The position numbers were made by a program, and so were the translations under genes. From assembly GCA_041393965.1 (NCBI GenBank), contig JAWKJB010000002.1:62001-126000 (forward strand): a stretch of 64,000 nt of DNA, read 5' to 3'. The number at the start of each line of letters is the position of its first letter. Positions within the stretch are counted from its first letter, which is position 1. The notes below the pieces were generated by a model. The model was not told the DNA's origin and ran no database searches. It saw nothing but the letters and a program-made list of their open reading frames with translations. Positions 58,486 through 64,000 of this stretch are shown here, in pieces. Source of the DNA: Acidimicrobiia bacterium (GTDB taxonomy: Bacteria; Actinomycetota; Acidimicrobiia; Spongiisociales; UBA5794).

Positions 58486-59567
58486 TGCGAACTCACCCTG
58501 ATGCGCGGATCCAGATAGCCGTATGACAGATCGACGGCGAGGTTCACAAGCACATAGCCGGCGGCAACGACGACGGTGATGCCCTGCACCACGGCGTAGT
58601 CGCGGCCGGTGATCGCGTCGTACAGTGCTCTCCCCACCCCCGCGAGGTTGAACACCGTCTCGGTGAGGACGGCCCCGCCGAGCAACGCGCCGAGCTGGAG
58701 ACCGATGATGGTCACGACCGGGAGCATCGCGTTGCGGAAGGCATGGCCGCGGATCACCTTCTTTTCGCGTGCGCCCTTCGCCCGTGCCGTACGGATGTAG
58801 TCCTTGTTCATCACCTCGAGGAGGGAGCTTCGGGTGATGCGCGCGATGATTGCGAGGGGGATTGTGGCAAGTGCCACGGCGGGCAGGATCATGTGCCTGA
58901 TCGCATCCCAGAACACATCCCATTGGAAGGTGATGAAGCTGTTGAAGATGTAGAAGTTCGCGATGAACTCGTTGAGACTTGCCCAGAGGGTCCCTTCCTG
59001 AGGGTTCCAGCCCCACACCTCGTAATAGGGCGTCGGGAACACGCCCGCCGACAGTCGACCGGAAGGCGGTAATTGGAAGATGGTGTCCTTGAGGACCACC
59101 GCGAATAGGTACGCGAGCATCAGCCCCAGCCAGAACACCGGCATGGATACGCCGACATTCGCGAATGCCATCGTCCCTGAATCGATGGCAGTGTTGTGCC
59201 TCCTCGCGGCGACGATGCCCATCGGCACCCCGATGCCTACGGCGAGGATCAGGGCCGACACGGCGAGTTCGATCGTCAGCGGGAGCCGTTCGATGAGGAT
59301 CTGGTTCACGGGCCGGGAAAAGCGGATCGAGTCACCAAGGTTGAATGTCACGACATTCTTCATGTAGATGCCGAGCTGCACCCAGATGGGGTCGTTGAGC
59401 CCGTTGGCTTCGTTGAATCGATCGCATGCGGCTTGTGTTGCCCGTTCACCGAGGAGTGATGTGCATGGATCGCCGGGAATGGCTCGGATCAGGAAGAACA
59501 CGACAACGACGATGCCGATCAGGACAGGTATTGCCAGCAGCGTGCGCCGTGTGATGAAACCGAGCAT
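58482..59567 (-). CDS. Dipeptide/oligopeptide ABC importer permease (DppB type)
   Basis: 361 aa. It starts MLGFITRRTLLAIPVLIGIV; the family text FFLIRAIPGDPCTSLLG, SIRFSRPVNQILIERLPLTI and the EAA loop DYIRTARAKGAREKKVIRGH are present, with about six transmembrane helices. It is 92 bp downstream of the binding-protein gene, with a strong hairpin in the gap. Confidence 0.88.
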   Translation of the reverse strand: MLGFITRRTLLAIPVLIGIVVVVFFLIRAIPGDPCTSLLGERATQAACDRFNEANGLNDPIWVQLGIYMKNVVTFNLGDSIRFSRPVNQILIERLPLTIELAVSALILAVGIGVPMGIVAARRHNTAIDSGTMAFANVGVSMPVFWLGLMLAYLFAVVLKDTIFQLPPSGRLSAGVFPTPYYEVWGWNPQEGTLWASLNEFIANFYIFNSFITFQWDVFWDAIRHMILPAVALATIPLAIIARITRSSLLEVMNKDYIRTARAKGAREKKVIRGHAFRNAMLPVVTIIGLQLGALLGGAVLTETVFNLAGVGRALYDAITGRDYAVVQGITVVVAAGYVLVNLAVDLSYGYLDPRIRVSSQ

Positions 59568-59609
59568 GGGTGGTGTGGCGGCCTCCGCGGGGGACTGCGC
59601 ACAATAGAG

Positions 59610-59637
59610 GACGGGGGAGGCGAGTGCCTCCCCCGTC
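59610..59637 (-). promoter_or_regulatory. Intercistronic hairpin between binding-protein and permease genes
   Basis: GACGGGGGAGGC-GAGT-GCCTCCCCCGTC: 12-bp perfect arms and a 4-nt loop in the 92-bp gap. Same position as the livK-livH hairpin; likely reduces permease/ATPase expression relative to the binding protein or protects the upstream mRNA. Confidence 0.75.
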
Positions 59638-59659
59638 TCGGTTCGCTATTCGCCCGTGA

Positions 59660-61315
59660 TCAACCGTCAGACGCCGGAGCGTTGACCAGTCCGTTCCACA
59701 GGTAGTCGTAGTACTCGAACACACCGCTGTTGCCGACATGCAGCGGCGATGCCGCATCGAGGCCCGCAGTGAACGATGTGATGACATCGTTGGCGTCGAA
59801 TGTCGATCCGTCATGGAATACGACACCTTGACGCAGCGTGCATGTCCACACCGACAGGTCGGCGTTGGGCTCACAACCGGTCGCGAGTTGTGGCTGGACA
59901 TTGCCGTCCTTGTCGTACGAGTACAAGGCTTCAACCACTTGGGCACAAGCACGGAGGGACTCACCGTCGGTCTCGTCTGCGCAGTACAGCGAGATGGGCT
60001 CGTTGCCCTGGACAAACACGAGGGTGTCCTTTCCGTTGTCCCAGAAGTTGAACATGACCTGACCCCACGGTGGCGCGTACGCACCTTTCACCCCGGCGGT
60101 TGCACCGAAGGCGCTTCCTGCGTGGGCGATCGGGACCATCGGGACGAGTTCCTTGATCGCGTTGTTGGCTTGCTCGTACAACGGCTGGGCCACGGAGGCG
60201 TCGGCCGTCTCGGAAGCGGTCTTCAACGGTTCATAGATCTCCGGATACGGATCGCCGAACTGGAGGTTCGTCTCCGCGAAGTGGAAATCGAGGAAGTTCG
60301 TGATGTGCGGGTAGTCACCAGTCCAACCCAGCAAGTGGATACCGTCGTAGCCACCCGCGGACGATGTCTGGATGAACTCACCGGACTCGACGACCTCGAT
60401 TGTGGCATCGATGTTCAGGTTGGCCTTCAACTGTGCCTGGATGTCGGCTGCGACATCGCCGGGCGTCGGCAGATAGCCACGCGTCACATCGCGATAGTAG
60501 ATCGTCGTTTCGAACCCGTCCGGGAACCCTGCGTCCGCAAGCATGGTCTTTGCCGCTGCTGCGTCGAAGTCGTACCAGCTTTCACCCTCACAGCCGAACT
60601 GGACCGAACATGGCGTGAAGTGCGATGCGGTCTCCGACCCCGGTGGGTAGAAGGTATCGACGATTCGCTGCCGGTCGATGCCGAGCGCAACGGCCTTGCG
60701 AACATTCACATCGCCCCACGGGCCATGCGTGTTCGTGAAGCCCATGTAGAACACATTCGGCTCCGGCTTGTCGAGCAGTTGCAGATTCGGGTCCGACTCG
60801 ATCGTTGCATAGTCGTCGACTCCGGGGAAGGTCATCCCGTCCGCGGTTCCGGACTGGAGCTCGAGAAGACGGCCAGCGCTCTCCGTTGACCACTTCAGCA
60901 CGGCCGTGCTGTGCGTCGGGAGCTGCCCGTAGTAGTCGTCGTTGCGTTCGTACACAACGGAGTCGCCTCGCTGCCATTCCTTGAGCTTGTACGGTCCGGT
61001 GCCGATCGGGTTGTCGATCGGTGCTCCGCCGGTCGCCTCGAGGTGCTCCTCGGGTTGAATCCCGAAGACGCCGAAAGCGATCTGCGCCAAGAACGCAGGA
61101 TGGGGACTGCACAGGTCGAACTCGACCGTGTACTGGTCGACCGCCGTGATCTTCTCCACACGCCCGCCGTAGTCACAGCCACCCGCATCGAGGACCTTGC
61201 CCTCGAAGGCCATCGGTGGGCTGGTCGTTGTCGTGTCGTCAGTGCTGCTGCTACATGCCGCTGCGACCAGAGCAAGTGCAACAACAGCCAAGAACCAGAG
61301 ATGTTTGCGTCTCAT
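59660..61315 (-). CDS. Peptide/solute-binding lipoprotein of the oligopeptide ABC importer (SBP_bac_5)
   Basis: 551 aa from ATG 61315. Signal peptide LAVVALALVAAAC with lipobox AAAC and a Ser/Asp/Thr-rich linker, then the SBP_bac_5 fold: ITAVDQYTVEFDLCSPHPAF, NPIGTGPYKLKEWQRGDSVV and RKAVALGIDRQRIVDTFYPP are family hallmarks. First gene of the operon; the likely ligands are peptides or other larger solutes. Confidence 0.9.
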   Translation of the reverse strand: MRRKHLWFLAVVALALVAAACSSSTDDTTTTSPPMAFEGKVLDAGGCDYGGRVEKITAVDQYTVEFDLCSPHPAFLAQIAFGVFGIQPEEHLEATGGAPIDNPIGTGPYKLKEWQRGDSVVYERNDDYYGQLPTHSTAVLKWSTESAGRLLELQSGTADGMTFPGVDDYATIESDPNLQLLDKPEPNVFYMGFTNTHGPWGDVNVRKAVALGIDRQRIVDTFYPPGSETASHFTPCSVQFGCEGESWYDFDAAAAKTMLADAGFPDGFETTIYYRDVTRGYLPTPGDVAADIQAQLKANLNIDATIEVVESGEFIQTSSAGGYDGIHLLGWTGDYPHITNFLDFHFAETNLQFGDPYPEIYEPLKTASETADASVAQPLYEQANNAIKELVPMVPIAHAGSAFGATAGVKGAYAPPWGQVMFNFWDNGKDTLVFVQGNEPISLYCADETDGESLRACAQVVEALYSYDKDGNVQPQLATGCEPNADLSVWTCTLRQGVVFHDGSTFDANDVITSFTAGLDAASPLHVGNSGVFEYYDYLWNGLVNAPASDG

Positions 61316-61413
61316 CGTCTTGTTCCTCCTTGTTTTCAGATGGAAAGGGGGCAGATGAAGCCACCCCCGACTCCTCAACGCTAGCGGAGCGCGTATCCCT
61401 TGCGCGGCCAAAA

Positions 61414-61451
61414 GTCACAGTTGACTGTTGACTGTTGACTGTGAACGGTTC
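61414..61451. repeat. Heptad repeat locus upstream of the oligopeptide importer
   Basis: Units CACAG TTGACTG TTGACTG TTGACTG TGAACGG TTC run between the binding-protein promoter region and the aceE stop. The last 18 bases are identical to part of the array at 55391-55408. Confidence 0.8.
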
Positions 61452-64000
61452 TCAACGCTTCCAGGGGGCGTCGATGTCGGGATCGATCTCGTAGGTGTCG
61501 ATGGCTTCGGTCACCGTCGCGGGCTCGATGGCACCCTCGACCGCGAGGCCATGCAAGGTGGCGACAACGACATGACGCATGTCGGTCTCGAAGAAGCCGC
61601 GGAGCGCTTCACGGGTGTCGCTTCTTCCGAAGCCGTCGGTGCCGAGTGAGGTGAACCGCCTTGGCGCATATGCCGCCACCTGATCGGGCACTATGCGCAT
61701 GTAGTCGGTGACCGCCACGATCGGTCCGCTTGCCTCCCGGAGCTGGTTCGTGACCCACGGAACCCGCGGCGCTTCCTGCGGGTGGAGCCGGTTCCAGCGG
61801 TCGACCGCGAGCGCTTCCTCGCGCAACTGCTTGTAGCTCGTGGCGCTCCACAGTTCGGCACCGACCCCGTAGCGGTCCCACAGTTCCCGTTGAGCGTCCC
61901 GCGCAGCGGAGTGCGCAGGTCCCGAGAACAGGATCGTCGCAGGGATGTCCCCACCGGGCCCGTTGTCGAATCGGTACAGCCCGGCGGCAATGCCGTCGGC
62001 GGCACCTTCAGGCATCGGGGGCTGCACATAGTTCTCGTTGTAGAGGTCAGGTAGAAGAAGACATCCTCATTGTCGGCATACATCCGATGCAGTCCGTGTT
62101 TGATGATGTTGGCCATCTCGTACGCGAACGCGGGGTCATATGCCTTGCACGGCGGAACGACACTCGCGAGGACATGGCTGTGTCCGTCCTGATGCTGGAG
62201 GCCTTCGCCGAGGAGGGTGGTCCGCCCTGCGGTGGCCCCGAGCAGGAATCCCCGTGATCTCGCGTCGGCGGCGCCCCACAGCAGGTCGCCGACACGCTGG
62301 AAGCCGAACATCGAGTAGAACGAGTAGAACGGCACCATCGGGACACCCCGGGTGGAGTAGGAGGTGGCCGCGGCGATCCAGCTCGCCGTCGAACCGGCTT
62401 CGGTGATGCCCTGTTCGAGAATCTGTCCGTCTTTGCTCTCGTTGTACGACAGGATGAGGTTGTGATCGACGGGCTCGTACAGCTGGCCCTGGGGTGCGTA
62501 GATCTTGATCTCTTTGAACAGCGCATCCATGCCGAAGGTGCGGCCCTCGTCCGGGATGATCGGGACCACCCGTTGACCGAAGTCGGGCTCTCGGGTGAGG
62601 CTGCGCAACAGACGCGTGAATGCCCCGGTCGTTGAGACTTCGATCGTTCCCGAGCCGGCATCGAATTCGGCGAAGGGCGCTTCGGACGGCATGGCGAGCT
62701 TTGATCGCAGCGGTACGCCGCGTTTGGGGATCGGGCCGCCCAACTCCGTGCGCCGCGCCATCAGATATTCGTGTTCTGGGGAATCGGGAGCGAACCGCAC
62801 GAAGGGTGGGATTCCATCATCGATGTCTGCGTCGGGAACCATGTCGTGGAGGTCGAGGCGGTCCCGCAGTTCGAAGATCTGGTCCCGCGAGAGCTTCTTG
62901 ATCGAGTGGGTCGCGTTCCTCCCCGCCACATCAGGCCCAAGTGTCCAGCCTTTGATCGTCTTGGCGAGGATCACGGTTGGTGCCCCTTCGAGCCTCGTCG
63001 CGGCGTGATAGGCGGCATAGATCTTTCGATAGTCGAGGCCGCCGCGACGCAGTGCCCAGATTTCATCGTCGGTCATGTCTGCGACGAGCTGTTGGAGTTC
63101 GGGTTCGGGACCGAAGAAATGGTCTCGCACATAGGCCCCGGATTCCGACTTGAACCGTTGGTACTCCCCGTCCACGGACCGGTTCATCTTTTCGACGAGG
63201 GCCCCGGTGTCGTCCTTGGCGAGGAGGCGGTCCCAGCCCGAGCCCCAGATGACCTTGATGACATTCCAGCCGGCGCCGCGGAACATCGCTTCGAGTTCCT
63301 GAATGATCTTCCCGTTGCCTCGCACCGGCCCGTCGAGACGCTGGAGGTTGCAGTTCACGACCCAGGTCAGGTTGTCGAGTTTCTCACGACCCGCAAGGCT
63401 GATCGAGCCGAGCGTCTCGGGTTCATCGGTCTCACCGTCGCCGAGGAACGCCCACACTCTCGACGATGCGGTGTCGTCGATCTTGCGGTTGTGGAGATAG
63501 CGCAGGAACTGGGCGTGGTAGATCGAGTTGATCGGCCCCAGCCCCATCGAGACGGTCGGGTACTCCCAGAAGTCCGGCATGAGTCGAGGGTGGGGATACG
63601 ACGATAGGCCCCCACCGATTTCCTGCCGGAAGTTGTCGAGATCGTCGTCAGAGAGCCGCCCTTCGAGGTAGGCGCGGGCGTAGAAGCCCGGCGCGGCATG
63701 GCCCTGGAGGTAGACATGGTCTCCCGGCTGACCATCGGCATGCCCTCTGAAGAAGTGGTTGAACCCGACCTCGTACAGCGTTGCCGACGACGCAAATGTC
63801 GACAGGTGGCCCCCGATACCGTCGGCCCTGAGGTTCGCACGCACAACCATGGCCGCAGCGTTCCAGCGCACCATCCTGCGGATCCTCCGCTCGATGTCGG
63901 CGTCACCGGGGAACGGCGCCTCCTCCTCGGGTGGGATGGTGTTGATGTACGGGGTCGAGACCGAGCCTGGGACGCCGATGTTGCGGACCAGTGCCTGTTC
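61452..64000 (-). CDS. aceE: Pyruvate dehydrogenase E1 component, homodimeric type; frameshifted, N-terminus beyond the window
   Basis: About 850 codons visible. It enters from the right edge with NTIPPEEEAPFPGDADIERR, then MVRWNAAAMVVRANLRADGI and the thiamine diphosphate motif FLGDGETDEPETLGSISLAG with a later NCNLQRLDGPVRGNG. It reads to DVFFYLT near 62045, where one base is missing (ACCTC for ACCCTC); the next frame continues YNENYVQPPMPEGAADGI, the normal family sequence, to the stop at 61452. Because the enzyme is central (pyruvate to acetyl-CoA) and both sides are fully conserved, a sequencing deletion in a C-run is the best explanation. Confidence 0.88.

Noticed and set aside
57523..59016. 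Extended 497-codon version of the DppC-type permease
   Set aside because: The upstream part lies inside the DppB-type gene in another frame; the GTG at 58485 overlapping the previous stop is the natural start.
1..64000. tRNA, rRNA, riboswitch or replication-origin features
   Set aside because: Scanning by eye found no convincing tRNA cloverleaf, rRNA segment, Moco or other riboswitch, or DnaA-box cluster; weak or unusual ones could have been missed.

Overview
The window is high-GC DNA from an actinobacterium. Many SD-led GTG starts, ATGA-coupled genes, Thr-rich linkers after the lipoprotein boxes and a fused LivM-LivG protein suggest an Acidimicrobiia-like lineage, but that placement is inference. 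The dominant theme is anaerobic-type catabolism of aromatic and heteroaromatic compounds using molybdenum, CoA-ester and iron-sulfur chemistry.

Region 1 (1-4062, + strand): end of an unknown gene, then 4-hydroxybenzoyl-CoA reductase FAD/4Fe-4S subunit (hcrB), 6-hydroxycyclohexenecarboxyl-CoA dehydrogenase (had), ring-cleaving oxocyclohexenecarboxyl-CoA hydrolase (oah) and a frameshifted dienoyl-CoA hydratase (dch). The partner operon is at 31473-36541 (- strand): TetR regulator, then the four subunits of an ATP-dependent class I benzoyl-CoA reductase in bzdN-O-P-Q order, and a small Cys-rich protein. Together they cover reductive dearomatization of benzoyl-CoA through hydrolytic ring opening.

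Region 2 (about 4.2-31.4 kb) lies between these convergent operons, looks lower in GC in sampled lines, contains an insertion-sequence graveyard (9.6-13.7 kb) and ends at a possible IS3 scrap. It encodes a UbiD-type decarboxylase, a nitrate/sulfonate-type ABC importer, a predicted 11-gene operon (metallo-hydrolase, RidA, LivKH-MG-F importer, mercaptopyruvate sulfurtransferase, three-subunit molybdenum hydroxylase, type II sulfide:quinone oxidoreductase, CoxG), an SDR, an HpaB-like flavoprotein, an acyl-CoA synthetase and a TetR regulator. Near-identical palindromes (core ACCGNC-TN-GNCGGT) sit in the promoter regions of these units, and a fifth copy precedes the TetR-bzd operon. My best reading is one regulon for catabolism of a sulfur-containing heteroaromatic carboxylate (for example a thiophene carboxylate), with sulfide disposal and perhaps a link to benzoyl-CoA metabolism.

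Region 3 (37.3-46.1 kb): a periplasmic type II DMSO-reductase-family dehydrogenase in alpha-(small ORF)-beta-chaperone-gamma order (ethylbenzene/dimethylsulfide dehydrogenase type) with a divergent SDR alcohol dehydrogenase. Its cofactor and export machinery lie close by: ModABC (51.5-54.2 kb) and TatA/B-TatC (54.2-55.3 kb). In between are a K+ channel-like protein and a large membrane-anchored protein (47.1-50.1 kb) whose C-terminus resembles edema-factor/CyaA/ExoY nucleotidyl cyclases, followed by a frameshifted candidate partner.

Region 4 (55.4-64 kb, - strand): an oligopeptide-type ABC importer operon bracketed by two related heptad-repeat loci, and the pyruvate dehydrogenase E1 gene (aceE), frameshifted and running off the right edge. 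Four otherwise well-preserved genes (dch, ridA, the 50.1-51.1 kb ORF, aceE) each need one single-base indel to read through, which suggests residual sequencing error more than decay.
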